Shown here in pieces: positions 34,853-44,126 of a stretch of DNA of 64,000 nucleotides. Source of the stretch: Paenibacillus sp. PAMC 26794 (lineage in GTDB: Bacteria > Bacillota > Bacilli > Paenibacillales > Paenibacillaceae); the NCBI RefSeq assembly GCF_000316035.1, contig NZ_ANHX01000004.1, positions 62,001 through 126,000 on the forward strand, given 5' to 3'. Numbering within the stretch: the stretch's first letter is position 1; every line of letters begins with the position of its first letter. The notes below the pieces were generated by a model, which had not been told where the DNA came from, made no database searches, and saw only the letters and a list, made by a program, of their open reading frames with translations. The translations under genes and the position numbers were made by a program.

Positions 34853-35809
34853 ATGCCTGTGCGCAAAGAGTCGATCCAAATCATATCCGCAGTTCGTTCA
34901 AATCTGGAATCCTGCATTATGGGGAAATCTTTTGAAATTCAACTTTTACTTACAGCTTTGCTTGCAGGCGGGCACGTTCTGATTGAAGACGTACCGGGAA
35001 CTGGCAAAACGCAGTTAATCAAGGCATTATCGAAATCCATGCGTGGTGAGTACCGACGTATTCAATGTAATCCTGATATTTTACCTAGTGATATTACGGG
35101 CGTATCTGTGTTTCATCCGAAGGAAGAGCGTTTTTATTTCCGTCCAGGTCCCGTTATGACCAACATTTTGCTGGCTGATGAGATTAACCGGGCTACAACA
35201 AAAACCCAGTCGGCTCTGCTCGAAGTGATGGAGGAGCGCAGCGTAACCGTTGATGGCGATACGTATGATCTGCCACATCCATTCATGCTCTGTGCAACTC
35301 AGAATCCGATTGATTTTGAAGGTACGTATACATTGCCGGAAGCCCAACTCGACCGGTTTATGTTGAAAATAAGTCTAGGTTATCCCGATAAAGAAATTGA
35401 GAAAATCCTATTGAAACAGCATCAGCTCGGTCAGCCTGTAGATCGCCTTGAATCCGTGACTCATATGGACCAGATCTCGGCAATCCAGCAGGAGATTAAA
35501 GAGGTCTTTATCGGTGATCCGGTTATGGACTATTTGCTTGATGTTGTTCGTCAAACCCGCTCCCACCCATCTGTATTGCTGGGTGCCAGCCCACGGGCAG
35601 CCATATCGTTCATGATGGCCGTAAAAGCCTTTGCTTTCTTGCAGGAACGTGATTATGTGCTTCCGGATGATGTGAAAACGATGGCCCCTTATGTGATCTC
35701 TCATCGTATTGTGCTTCGTCCCGAATCGAGACTGGACAGTATGAGTTCCGAGGCCGTTTTGAATGCCGTACTCCAGCAAGTACGCGTGCCCGTCTCCATG
35801 GGGCAATAG
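34853..35809 (+). CDS. MoxR-family AAA+ ATPase
   Basis: 318 residues from MPVRKESIQ; ATG 34853 follows AGGAGG, whereas the frame is open to 34718 without an RBS. Walker A EDVPGTGKT, Walker B LLADEINRAT, sensor motif CATQNPIDFEGTY. MoxR ATPases act as chaperones for von Willebrand/DUF58 partners. First gene of a MoxR-DUF58-transglutaminase operon. Confidence 0.95.
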   Translation: MPVRKESIQIISAVRSNLESCIMGKSFEIQLLLTALLAGGHVLIEDVPGTGKTQLIKALSKSMRGEYRRIQCNPDILPSDITGVSVFHPKEERFYFRPGPVMTNILLADEINRATTKTQSALLEVMEERSVTVDGDTYDLPHPFMLCATQNPIDFEGTYTLPEAQLDRFMLKISLGYPDKEIEKILLKQHQLGQPVDRLESVTHMDQISAIQQEIKEVFIGDPVMDYLLDVVRQTRSHPSVLLGASPRAAISFMMAVKAFAFLQERDYVLPDDVKTMAPYVISHRIVLRPESRLDSMSSEAVLNAVLQQVRVPVSMGQ

Positions 35810-35812
35810 TTC

Positions 35813-37060
35813 ATGAAGCCGCTTTTGAGAACAGTCAATAGAGGGTTACGCCACCCACGCGTATGGAGCATCGCAATGGTGTGGATGTGCTGTCTGGCTT
35901 ATGTTTTGTTTCAGGGCGGGAAGACATCCCTTATGTTGCTGTCGATGGTGACCCTGCTCTGTGTGTCCCTTGCCATTGCTGGATTTAGCGGGGTAAGACG
36001 TGCTCAAGGAGTTCGTAGGTTATCTTCTGGTCCAGACCACGAAGAATTGCTACATGCGGGTGACCAGGTTCAAGTACAGCTGAGTCTGACGATTCCGGGA
36101 TTCCTCCCGCTTCCCTATGTTGTTGTGCGTGAAATGCTGCATCGGCATAACGGAGAATCGTGGTCGTTCAAGGAAAGTTTGATTCCCAATATGCGAGGTA
36201 ATGGCGAGTTGTCTTTTCAGACACCACCACTTGAGCGGGGGAAGTATGTTTTTTCAGAAACGGAATGTGCCAGCGAGGACATATTTGGACTGATTGAACA
36301 TCGAGGAAAGTTTAAGGCCAAAGGTGAGTTTCGCGTACTGCCAAGAACGGTATTTATTCCATATTGGCAGCTTTACGACCGCAAATCACGGTTATCCGGT
36401 CCTCAGACGGCGTTAACCCGTTCACGGAGAGAGACCACTCAGATCAATGGTGTACGTGACTACGTATACGGAGATCGACTTTCCCGCATTCACTGGAATG
36501 CAACGGCAAAGACAGGGAACTGGAAGTCCAAGGAGTTTGAACATGAGTCTGTGCCCAAAACCGTTCTGGTTCTGGATGCGCTGGCATCAAGTTATGAACA
36601 TGGGGATGCATTTGAAATTGCCGTTTCCACGGCTGCCTCTCTGCTGGAGTATGGTGTCAGGGAACGAATGGGGATGGGGTTGTTGACATTGTCAGACCAG
36701 ACATCCTTCATGGCCCCCAGTGAAAGTCTGATGGAACGACAGAAGATGATGCATCATCTGGTGGATATTCAATACAACGGTCAGGATACCCATCTGTTGC
36801 CCGGCGTGGAAAGAATCGCACGTCAACTGCCTCAGGGAGCTTACTTTGTCGTGATTTCTCCCCAGAAGGATGAAAAAATAATGGAGCTGTTGCGCTGGGC
36901 CGATACGCGGGGCATGACTCCATGTCATATTCTGATCGATACCAGTGAATCTCGCCGGAGTGCCGAGTGGAATGCCATGTTGCGTGGAAGAGGCACGAGG
37001 TCATTCACTGTTTCTCACTTGCAGGAGCTTCCAACGGTGATGGGGGGAGGTTCTGTATGA
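35813..37060 (+). CDS. DUF58 domain protein
   Basis: 415 residues. Two N-terminal membrane segments (~18-60) are followed by an immunoglobulin-like region and the DUF58 signature GVRDYVYGDRLSRIHWNATA (residues ~212-231). It starts three bases after the MoxR stop and overlaps the transglutaminase gene. Partner of MoxR in a widespread but poorly understood system thought to act on the cell envelope. Confidence 0.92.
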   Translation: MKPLLRTVNRGLRHPRVWSIAMVWMCCLAYVLFQGGKTSLMLLSMVTLLCVSLAIAGFSGVRRAQGVRRLSSGPDHEELLHAGDQVQVQLSLTIPGFLPLPYVVVREMLHRHNGESWSFKESLIPNMRGNGELSFQTPPLERGKYVFSETECASEDIFGLIEHRGKFKAKGEFRVLPRTVFIPYWQLYDRKSRLSGPQTALTRSRRETTQINGVRDYVYGDRLSRIHWNATAKTGNWKSKEFEHESVPKTVLVLDALASSYEHGDAFEIAVSTAASLLEYGVRERMGMGLLTLSDQTSFMAPSESLMERQKMMHHLVDIQYNGQDTHLLPGVERIARQLPQGAYFVVISPQKDEKIMELLRWADTRGMTPCHILIDTSESRRSAEWNAMLRGRGTRSFTVSHLQELPTVMGGGSV

Positions 37061-39270
37061 GTACAAAAGGAAATGAAAGTGTTACAGGCAAACGATCCTG
37101 GTATCATGCAGCGTCATTGCTCTGGATTTTCCTGATTGGAATGCAGTGGATTTCATTTACGCAGGAATCGTGGTACACGGAGACCACTTCTCTGGTGTTA
37201 TGGACACTTGCAGCGGTTAGTGTGCTGGAGGTCATTCTGCCCTTCAAAACGATCTATCGGGCGATCATCAAGGCGGTCGTTGTTGGTTACATTTTGCATA
37301 AAACGCTGATTGATTATACGGTATACATCCCTTATGGCTCTTTAACGGACCGAGCGGAGCAATTCATATTACACATGACGCCGTACATCTGGTTCTCCCT
37401 GTGTGCATGGGTGATGCTTGAAGCTGCGCTTCGACTCGTGACCACCACACGTCGCATTCTTGTTTTTTTGGGTGTTAACATCATTTCGATGGGGATTCTC
37501 GATTCTTTCACTCAGATTCCACTCTGGATTGAAATCGCGTGGGTGATGTTTGCGGGGATGGGATGGCTCGTATGTCAGCATTTCCGTAACTATCAGCTAC
37601 AGTATCCACAAGGTTGGAAACGAATCATCCGGTATCCTTATAAAGTCCTGGCCAATATTGCCATTATCTTTTCTTTGATTATTGTAGCCAGTGTTAATAT
37701 GCCGGAGATTCCACCCACCTTGACGGACCCATATACGGCGTGGCGTAACTATACCGGAACTTCCACAAGTCAGGCTGGTAACGGAAACCTTGATATTCCC
37801 GCGGCTACCGAATCGGGATACAGCAGGGAAGACAATCAGCTTGGTGGAGGTTTTAACTTCGACTATACCCCTGTCATGTCTGTCACGACCAATGAGCGCA
37901 GTTACTGGCGCGGTGAGACACGTGCAGAGTATACAGGCACAGGTTGGGATGACCGTGGACGGGGTACGACAGATAATGTTCAAGCTGGACAGCCTCTGGA
38001 GAACCAAGAATCCGGTAATGTGAATACCAAACAAGTGACTCAGAATGTAACGATGCTGAATGATAATGTCTATCCGATTCTCTTTGGTGCTTATTCGATC
38101 TCGGAAGTGAGCTCAATTAATGGTGAGGACAGAACGGAACGGATGTTGTGGAATGCTGAACAGGCTGAACTGCATGTGGTGACAGACCGTCAGCAACCAC
38201 AGTATCCCAAGACGTATACTATCGTATCGGAAGCCCCTGTGATTGTGGAAGATGAGCTTCGTACGAAGTCATTTGAAGATCTGTATAACAGTAATCCGGC
38301 AGATGATATGTACTTGCAGTTACCATCCCGTTTCCCTGACCGGGTTTCGAATCTGGCAGCCGAGATAACGGCATCTGCGAATACTCCGTATGAAAAAGTG
38401 GCATTACTGCAAAACTATTTACAAACTAATTTTGAATACACAAACAATCCGGATTTATCTCGAAAAGTAAGCAGCGACTTTGTGGAAGGTTTCCTGTTCG
38501 ATATTATGGAAGGCTACTGTGACTACTTCTCCACTGCGCTGGTGATGATGGCGCGCTCGGAGGGCATTCCTGCAAGGTGGGTTAAAGGTTATGCGCCTGG
38601 ACAATTGTCCCTGAATTCGGACATGCAGGCCCCACGTCAACCTGGTGCGGAGATTGAGACGACCTACACCGTTACCAATGCAGATGCACACTCCTGGGCA
38701 GAGGTTTATTTTGGTGAGTATGGCTGGATTCCTGTTGAAGCAACGCCGGGCTTTGATATGCCGCTGCTGACGGAACAGCCTGATGTACAACCTGTAGATG
38801 AGCCTGAAGAAGAGCCAGAAGAGGAGCCGGTACAAGAGGAAGAGCAGACCCCTGCACCTGAGCAGACATCGTCTGCCATCCCGACTTTTGTTATCTGGGC
38901 TGCAGGAGCCATTATTGTATTGTGGGTAGCATATATGTTCTGGCGTAATCGTTTCTCTATGCGATTCTTCCTGCTTCGTTTACGGACAGGTGGACCGCTC
39001 ACCCCTGAACAGAAGGTAGTGGCAGAGACCGAGCGTTGGATTCAGTATGTGAAACGCAAAGGGTTGACCCGGAGCGGAGACGAGACACTTCGGGAATCGG
39101 TAGCCCGCTGGAGCCAGGCAAAACCTGCTGCAGAAGCAACATTGTATGAGCTTCTCACGAAGTTTGAACAGACTCGTTACAGTCCGGCGTCCGTAACTGC
39201 CGACGACTGGAAGGGCGTCTATCAGACCGCCTTGAAGCTGCGGAAGGAACTGAAAGCGGAACGGGCATAG
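37057..39270 (+). CDS. Transglutaminase-like (TgpA family) membrane protein
   Basis: 737 residues from ATG 37057 in a four-base overlap with the DUF58 gene, preceded by GGGGGGAGG; the frame is open to 36967. Five or so N-terminal membrane helices (to ~residue 220), an extracellular transglutaminase core with catalytic Cys in EGYCDYFSTAL, His in DAHSWAEVYF and Asp-position region EATPGFDM, an acidic Glu/Pro-rich linker (~575-610), one more membrane helix and a C-terminal DUF4129 domain. Typical third member of MoxR-DUF58-transglutaminase operons. Confidence 0.94.
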   Translation: MSTKGNESVTGKRSWYHAASLLWIFLIGMQWISFTQESWYTETTSLVLWTLAAVSVLEVILPFKTIYRAIIKAVVVGYILHKTLIDYTVYIPYGSLTDRAEQFILHMTPYIWFSLCAWVMLEAALRLVTTTRRILVFLGVNIISMGILDSFTQIPLWIEIAWVMFAGMGWLVCQHFRNYQLQYPQGWKRIIRYPYKVLANIAIIFSLIIVASVNMPEIPPTLTDPYTAWRNYTGTSTSQAGNGNLDIPAATESGYSREDNQLGGGFNFDYTPVMSVTTNERSYWRGETRAEYTGTGWDDRGRGTTDNVQAGQPLENQESGNVNTKQVTQNVTMLNDNVYPILFGAYSISEVSSINGEDRTERMLWNAEQAELHVVTDRQQPQYPKTYTIVSEAPVIVEDELRTKSFEDLYNSNPADDMYLQLPSRFPDRVSNLAAEITASANTPYEKVALLQNYLQTNFEYTNNPDLSRKVSSDFVEGFLFDIMEGYCDYFSTALVMMARSEGIPARWVKGYAPGQLSLNSDMQAPRQPGAEIETTYTVTNADAHSWAEVYFGEYGWIPVEATPGFDMPLLTEQPDVQPVDEPEEEPEEEPVQEEEQTPAPEQTSSAIPTFVIWAAGAIIVLWVAYMFWRNRFSMRFFLLRLRTGGPLTPEQKVVAETERWIQYVKRKGLTRSGDETLRESVARWSQAKPAAEATLYELLTKFEQTRYSPASVTADDWKGVYQTALKLRKELKAERA

Positions 39271-39292
39271 TTGTTGCCCGTCCCGTTTTTCC
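39258..39292 (+). terminator. Terminator of the MoxR-DUF58-transglutaminase operon
   Basis: ACGGGCA (39261-39267) pairs with TGCCCGT (39275-39281), then CCCGTTTTT. The left arm overlaps the last codons of the transglutaminase gene. Confidence 0.7.
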
Positions 39293-39380
39293 TTTTTTCC
39301 TATGCCATCAGGCGCTGTATGCATTTTCAGGAAAGACGGATTTGTGATATAGTGTGTCGTATGAAACTGAGGTGACTTCT

Positions 39381-39908
39381 TTGTTTAAAATGTTAATGCC
39401 CAAGCTGCGTGTAGACACGGTTTTTGACATTAATCTGGAAGAGCTGTACGCTCAAGGCTACCGTGGAATTATAACTGATCTGGATAACACACTCGTTGGA
39501 GCCAAAGCCCCTGACGCTACGCCCGAACTGATTGAATGGTTTGCACGTGTGAAACAGGCAGGCTTCAAGCTGATGATTGTGTCCAATAACAATTTGAATC
39601 GTGTATCCCTGTTTGCGACCCCGCTGGATATCCAGTTTGTGCATAGTGCACGCAAACCATCGAATGTACCGTTTCGTAGAGCAATGAAAATGATGGAGTT
39701 ATCTCCTGAAAACACGATTGTAGTAGGCGATCAGATGCTTACGGACGTTTATGGAGGGAACCGAATGGGGTTATATACCGTTCTGGTACTGCCAATCTCC
39801 ATTGGGGACGAAGGATTTATGACCCGCTTCAATCGACGCGTGGAACGGATTGCTCTAACGAGTTTACGCAGGAAAGGCTTATGGCTTGAGGAGGAAAAGA
39901 AGAAATGA
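39381..39908 (+). CDS. yqeG: YqeG family HAD IIIA-type phosphatase
   Basis: About 175 residues from TTG 39381 (GAGGTGA five bases before); ATG 39390 is also possible. HAD motifs: nucleophile DLDNTLVG, second motif IVSNNN, and GDQMLTDVYGGNR. First gene of the conserved yqeG-yqeH-aroE-yqeI-nadD-yqeK-rsfS order. Acts in the cytoplasm, with phosphatidylglycerophosphate or a small phosphate ester as proposed substrates for related proteins. Confidence 0.94.
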   Translation: MFKMLMPKLRVDTVFDINLEELYAQGYRGIITDLDNTLVGAKAPDATPELIEWFARVKQAGFKLMIVSNNNLNRVSLFATPLDIQFVHSARKPSNVPFRRAMKMMELSPENTIVVGDQMLTDVYGGNRMGLYTVLVLPISIGDEGFMTRFNRRVERIALTSLRRKGLWLEEEKKK

Positions 39909-41032
39909 CAGAACCGCATAACGGCAATCTTGCCGTAAGGTGCAGCGGATGCGGCGTGCATCTGCAAACAGAAAATTCGGAATTACCAGGGTTTATTCCT
40001 GAGAAGGCACTGGATCGTGAACCGGTTATATGCCAGCGCTGTTTCCGTATCAAAAACTACAATGAGTCATCATCCGTTACAGTTGATCAGGACGAATTCC
40101 TGGCGCTGCTTAGCAAAATCGGGGATAAGGATGCACTTGTCATCCATATCGTTGATTTGTTTGACTTTGATGGCAGTATTATCTCCGGTCTGCAACGTTT
40201 TGTAGGCAACAATCCAGTATTGCTTGCTGTGAACAAAACGGACTTGCTTCCGAAAGTCACCAACTGGAACAAGGTTCGCAACTGGGTACAGAAGCAAGCC
40301 AAAGAACAAGGTTTGCGTACCGTCGATGTAGTCTTGTGCAGTGCAAAGCAAAATCAGGGCTTCGACCGACTGCTTGAGCTTGTAGGAACGTATCGCGAAG
40401 ATCGTGACGTGTACGTGGTAGGCGGTACCAATGTGGGTAAATCCACACTGATTAACCGTCTGATTCGTGATTACAGCGATCTGGAGCAGGAACTGACCAC
40501 ATCCCGTTATCCGGGAACAACGCTGGATATGGTGAACATTCCGTTGGATGATGGAAAATATATTATTGATACGCCTGGAATCGTGTATCCATGGCGTTTC
40601 AGTGAGATTGTTTCACGTAAGGATCTCGCTGCCATCATGCCGGAAAAACCGCTTAAACCGGCTGTTTATCAGTTGAACTCCGGTCAGACGCTGTTCTTTG
40701 GCGGCATGGCTCGATTTGACTTTGTGGAAGGTGATCGCCAGTCGTTCACTTGTTTCATCAGCACTGCGCTTGATATTCACCGGACGAAGCTGGAGCGTGC
40801 AGATGACCTGTACCGCGACCACCTGGGAGAATTGTTGTCTCCGCCAACCCGTGAGGATGCAGCTGAGATGGCTGAATGGACCAGACATGAATTCCGCATC
40901 AAACGCGGCAGTCAATCGGATGTATTTATCTCTGGCTTGGGCTGGATTAAGGTTAATGGCGATATTGGAGCACTGGTTGCGGTTCATGCTCCAAAAGGCA
41001 TTCGTGTTCAGATTCGCCCATCCTTGATCTAG
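39905..41032 (+). CDS. yqeH: Ribosome biogenesis GTPase YqeH (circularly permuted)
   Basis: 375 residues. An N-terminal zinc finger CSGCG...CQRC is followed by the GTPase motifs in permuted order: NKTD (G4), SAK (G5), GGTNVGKST (G1), then DTPG (G3). YqeH is needed for 30S subunit assembly. The start overlaps yqeG by four bases. Confidence 0.97.
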   Translation: MTEPHNGNLAVRCSGCGVHLQTENSELPGFIPEKALDREPVICQRCFRIKNYNESSSVTVDQDEFLALLSKIGDKDALVIHIVDLFDFDGSIISGLQRFVGNNPVLLAVNKTDLLPKVTNWNKVRNWVQKQAKEQGLRTVDVVLCSAKQNQGFDRLLELVGTYREDRDVYVVGGTNVGKSTLINRLIRDYSDLEQELTTSRYPGTTLDMVNIPLDDGKYIIDTPGIVYPWRFSEIVSRKDLAAIMPEKPLKPAVYQLNSGQTLFFGGMARFDFVEGDRQSFTCFISTALDIHRTKLERADDLYRDHLGELLSPPTREDAAEMAEWTRHEFRIKRGSQSDVFISGLGWIKVNGDIGALVAVHAPKGIRVQIRPSLI

Positions 41033-41076
41033 TGTAATCTCAGAACCTGTACATCAGATGGATCGGAGGCGGACCT

Positions 41077-41946
41077 ATGTCTGAGCAGAAAAAGTTCAAC
41101 CCTTCACTTCCCGTGTTGCTTGGCGTCATGGGTGATCCTATTGCTCACTCCAAGTCTCCGGCAATGCACAATGCGGCTCTGCAGGCTGCAGGAGTGAATG
41201 GCATGTATATGCCACTGCATGTTCATCCGGATCAACTGGAAGCGGCAGTTCGCGGAATTGTGGCACTGGGGTACCGTGGTGTCAATGTCACCATCCCGCA
41301 CAAAGAGCAGGTGATGCAGTATCTGGATGTGATCGATGAAAGTGCTCGTCTCATTGGTGCGGTGAATACCATCGTTAATGAAGGTGGAACACTGACAGGG
41401 TACAATACCGATGGTATTGGTTATGTCCGATCGCTGAAGGAAGAGGCTGTGCCTGAGCTTGCGGGTAAACGTATCGCTGTTCTGGGAGCAGGTGGAGCAG
41501 CGAGAGGTGTCATATATGCACTTGCATTGGAGAAGCCTGAACGCATCCACATTCTGAACCGTACAGCGGACAGAGCTATTGCACTTGCTTCGGATTTGCG
41601 GGGCCATGGCTTGGGAGAAATCTCGGGCAGTGGCATGGAAGACGCTGCAACGGTACTGGCTACGGCTGATATCGTCATTAACACAACGGCTGCCGGAATG
41701 CATCCTCATGTAGATGACGTACCGGTTGATCCTGCACTGATCCGTGAAGGAGCAGCGGTGAGTGATCTGATCTACAATCCGCTGGAGACCCGTCTGCTTC
41801 GAGAGTCGCGGATGCGAGGATGCACGGTGCACGGTGGTCTGGGTATGTTTGTATACCAGGGCGCAGTGGCCTTTGAACATTGGCTTGGCATCCCGGCTCC
41901 AGTGGAGACGATGAGACGTGCGGTACTAAACAGTTTTGAAGTGTAA
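41077..41946 (+). CDS. aroE: Shikimate dehydrogenase
   Basis: 289 residues. Substrate site GDPIAHSKSPAMHN, catalytic Lys in NVTIPHKEQ, NADP loop VLGAGGAARGV and NRT, and the C-terminal GLGMFVYQGAVAFEHW. Reduces 3-dehydroshikimate with NADPH in aromatic amino acid synthesis. Start ATG 41077 after ATCGGAGG. Confidence 0.97.
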   Translation: MSEQKKFNPSLPVLLGVMGDPIAHSKSPAMHNAALQAAGVNGMYMPLHVHPDQLEAAVRGIVALGYRGVNVTIPHKEQVMQYLDVIDESARLIGAVNTIVNEGGTLTGYNTDGIGYVRSLKEEAVPELAGKRIAVLGAGGAARGVIYALALEKPERIHILNRTADRAIALASDLRGHGLGEISGSGMEDAATVLATADIVINTTAAGMHPHVDDVPVDPALIREGAAVSDLIYNPLETRLLRESRMRGCTVHGGLGMFVYQGAVAFEHWLGIPAPVETMRRAVLNSFEV

Positions 41947-42252
41947 AATGATATTAAGAGTACATGCAGACGACGAGTGCAGAACCAATCTGAAGAAACG
42001 AAGTGGTCGCTTAAAAGCTTTCTGCAAGAAAGCTGCTTCGGAAGCATAAGCTATCACCGGATTTTCCCTTTGTGAAAAGGGATCAGAAAAATCTGGGGAT
42101 AACAGCGATCGGAAGATGGTACTGCAATCGGAGTCACCTTGTGTACTCAGTGATCATTTTTACCATTGAAAAATAATAATTGAATGGTCAGGTCCGGACA
42201 GTTTTTGCGCTGTCGATCAGGGCCTGCTCAACATAAGGAGTATGGAGTATTC
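41947..42252 (+). other. Intergenic stretch with three successive hairpins before yqeI
   Basis: Hairpins: AGCTTTCT-GCA-AGAAAGCT (42016-42034), GCTTC-G-GAAGC (42035-42045), and a nested stem CCGGATTTT/AAAATCTGG around CCCTTT/AAAGGG (about 42057-42096). Further on, CAGGTCC...GGGCCTG (about 42190-42230) may form a leader stem close to the yqeI RBS. No protein-coding potential is seen. It may be a processed spacer or a dispersed intergenic repeat. Confidence 0.5.
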
Positions 42253-42546
42253 ATGTTAAACGGTAAACAAAAGCGCTTTTTGCGGTCACAGGCACATCAC
42301 CTGACCCCTGTATTTCAGATTGGTAAAGGTGGAACCAACGAGCACCTGTTCCGTCACATCGAAGATGCGATTGAGAAGCGTGAATTGATGAAAGTGCAAG
42401 TGTTGAACAACAATGACGAGGACAGAAAAGAGATGGCAGAAGAAGTTGCCCGTGAAACGGGAAGTGAGCTTGTACAACTCATCGGTAACACAATCATCCT
42501 GTACAAAGAATCGCGCGATAACAAACAAATCGAACTACCTAGGTAA
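42253..42546 (+). CDS. yhbY: Ribosome assembly RNA-binding protein YhbY/YqeI (CRM domain)
   Basis: 97 residues from ATG 42253, after AAGGAG; the frame is open upstream to 42184 without an RBS. LNGKQKRFLRSQAHHLTP and the GxxG loop IGKGGTNE are diagnostic of CRM-domain proteins that bind pre-50S ribosomal RNA. Lies between aroE and nadD as in Bacillus (yqeI). Confidence 0.96.
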   Translation: MLNGKQKRFLRSQAHHLTPVFQIGKGGTNEHLFRHIEDAIEKRELMKVQVLNNNDEDRKEMAEEVARETGSELVQLIGNTIILYKESRDNKQIELPR

Positions 42547-42561
42547 GGGAGCGTGACGCGG

Positions 42562-43152
42562 GTGAAGATCGGTATCATGGGTGGTACGTTTGATCCGATC
42601 CACATGGGACACCTCCTGGCAGCTGAAGCGGCAAGGGACTCGCATGCACTGGATGAGATCTGGTTCATGCCTTCCCATGTTCCACCTCACAAACGCGGAG
42701 CCGGAGCTTCGGGACAGCAACGTCTCGATATGACGGAAGCGGCTGTGAAGGATGTGCAGCAATATGAGGTGCTGGGCATCGAGATGGAATTGGGCGGAGT
42801 GTCTTATACCATCGATACGATGAAGGAACTGTGGCGTCGCCATCCTGAACATGAATTCTATTTCATTATCGGGGCGGATATGGTGAACTATCTTCCCAAA
42901 TGGGAGCAGATTGAAGAGCTTGCAGAACGCTTAACCTTTATCGGAGTTGGTCGGCCGGGCTTCCAGTTACATCTGGATGATTTACCAGACGAGTTACAGG
43001 ATCGGGTCCTGCTGGCCGAGATGCCCTTGGTCGATATTTCATCGACAGCCGTACGCAGACGTCTGGCCAAAGGACATTCGGTACGCTTCATGATTCCTGA
43101 TGAAGTACACCAATACATTGTAAGGAGCGGTTTATATGGCACTAAGCCGTGA
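42562..43152 (+). CDS. nadD: Nicotinate-nucleotide adenylyltransferase
   Basis: About 196 residues from GTG 42562, ten bases after AAGGGAG; GTG 42553 would leave no spacing. Nucleotidyltransferase motifs MGGTFDPIHMGHL and ISSTAVRRRL are intact. Makes deamido-NAD from nicotinate mononucleotide and ATP. Overlaps yqeK by 17 bases. Confidence 0.96.
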   Translation: MKIGIMGGTFDPIHMGHLLAAEAARDSHALDEIWFMPSHVPPHKRGAGASGQQRLDMTEAAVKDVQQYEVLGIEMELGGVSYTIDTMKELWRRHPEHEFYFIIGADMVNYLPKWEQIEELAERLTFIGVGRPGFQLHLDDLPDELQDRVLLAEMPLVDISSTAVRRRLAKGHSVRFMIPDEVHQYIVRSGLYGTKP

Positions 43153-43702
43153 GGAACTGATTCAAGCCGTATCCGGACAAATGCCGGAAAAACGCTGGAA
43201 GCATACACTGGGTGTGATGGAATCGGCAGTGAAGTTGGCTGTAAAATATGGTGCTGATCCTGTAAAAGCTGATCTGGCAGCGATCCTGCATGATGTGGCG
43301 AAGTACTGGCCCGTAGCGGAGATGGAAGCGGTCATCCGCGATAACGGATTAAACCAGGAACTTCTGCAGCATGACAAGCAGCTCTGGCATTCCGAAGTCG
43401 GTGCTTTTGTAGCCAAGCGTGATTACGGTGTGGAAGATTCCGAAGTTATTCATGCCATCCGGTGGCATACCTCGGGTCGGGTAGGCATGAGCTTACTGGA
43501 CAAAGTGGTATGTCTTGCCGATTACATTGAACCGGGACGAGATTTCCCGGGAGTGGATCACATTCGCGAACAGGCTGAACGTAGTCTGGAGGAAGGTTTA
43601 ATTGCCGGATTCGATTCGACGATCAGCTTGCTGATCTCGCAACGCCGTGTCATTTATCCTTTGACCATGCTTTCGCGGAATGACTTAATTGCACAATTAT
43701 AG
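43136..43702 (+). CDS. yqeK: HD-domain Ap4A/dinucleoside polyphosphate hydrolase YqeK
   Basis: 188 residues. HTLGVMESAVKLA (first His), AILHDVAKYW (HD pair), LWHSEVGAF and CLADYIEPGR (second Asp) form the metal site of the YqeK family, which cleaves diadenosine tetraphosphate symmetrically. AAGGAG precedes ATG 43136. Its last codons lie within an 11-bp direct repeat that flanks a hairpin insertion. Confidence 0.95.
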   Translation: MALSREELIQAVSGQMPEKRWKHTLGVMESAVKLAVKYGADPVKADLAAILHDVAKYWPVAEMEAVIRDNGLNQELLQHDKQLWHSEVGAFVAKRDYGVEDSEVIHAIRWHTSGRVGMSLLDKVVCLADYIEPGRDFPGVDHIREQAERSLEEGLIAGFDSTISLLISQRRVIYPLTMLSRNDLIAQL

Positions 43703-43750
43703 AGGTTGTTCAAAAAGTCCACTTTTGATTACGAAGGATCTTTTTGAACA
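43703..43750. repeat. TTCAAAAAG hairpin element, copy 2, flanked by an 11-bp direct repeat
   Basis: TGTTCAAAAAG (43707-43717) and CTTTTTGAACA (43740-43750) form an 11-bp perfect stem. CACAATTATAG occurs directly before (43692-43702, ending in the yqeK stop) and directly after (43751-43761). Removing one repeat and the 48-base element would leave yqeK and the rsfS RBS joined at normal spacing. Confidence 0.7.
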
Positions 43751-43778
43751 CACAATTATAGATTATGGAGGTTGGTTC

Positions 43779-44126
43779 ATGACATTATCATCGAAAGAAC
43801 TTATGAATATGGCGGTTGCTGCCGCTGACGACAAAAAGGCATCCAATATTGTAGCATTGGATCTGATTAATGTTTCCCTGGTGGCGGATTATTTTGTTAT
43901 TTGTCACGGGAATTCCGATACACAGGTACAAGCCATTGCCACTGAAATTCGCAAACAGGCTCATGCAGCTGGAGCGACGATCAAAGGTATCGAAGGTATG
44001 GATTCCGCACGTTGGGTACTGATGGACATGGGCGATGTTGTTGTTCATATCTTCCACCGCGACGAGCGTGAATACTACAACATTGAACGACTCTGGTCTG
44101 ATGCCAAAGTGGTGGAAACTGTATGA
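43779..44126 (+). CDS. rsfS: Ribosomal silencing factor RsfS
   Basis: 115 residues from ATG 43779, after ATGGAGG. DYFVICHGNSDTQVQAIATEI, EGMDSARWVLMDMGDVVVHIF and YYNIERLW are the hallmark blocks. Binds ribosomal protein L14 and blocks subunit joining under starvation. Overlaps the next gene (ATGA). Confidence 0.97.
   Translation: MTLSSKELMNMAVAAADDKKASNIVALDLINVSLVADYFVICHGNSDTQVQAIATEIRKQAHAAGATIKGIEGMDSARWVLMDMGDVVVHIFHRDEREYYNIERLWSDAKVVETV

Noticed and set aside
41104..41880. 258-codon minus-strand frame opposite aroE
   Set aside because: Shadow of a well-supported gene, with His/Cys/Arg-rich composition typical of antisense frames.
43703..43750. Ordinary Rho-independent terminator after yqeK
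   Set aside because: The stem is AT-rich, not followed by a T-run, and lies inside a tight operon; the exact flanking repeats fit an inserted element better.
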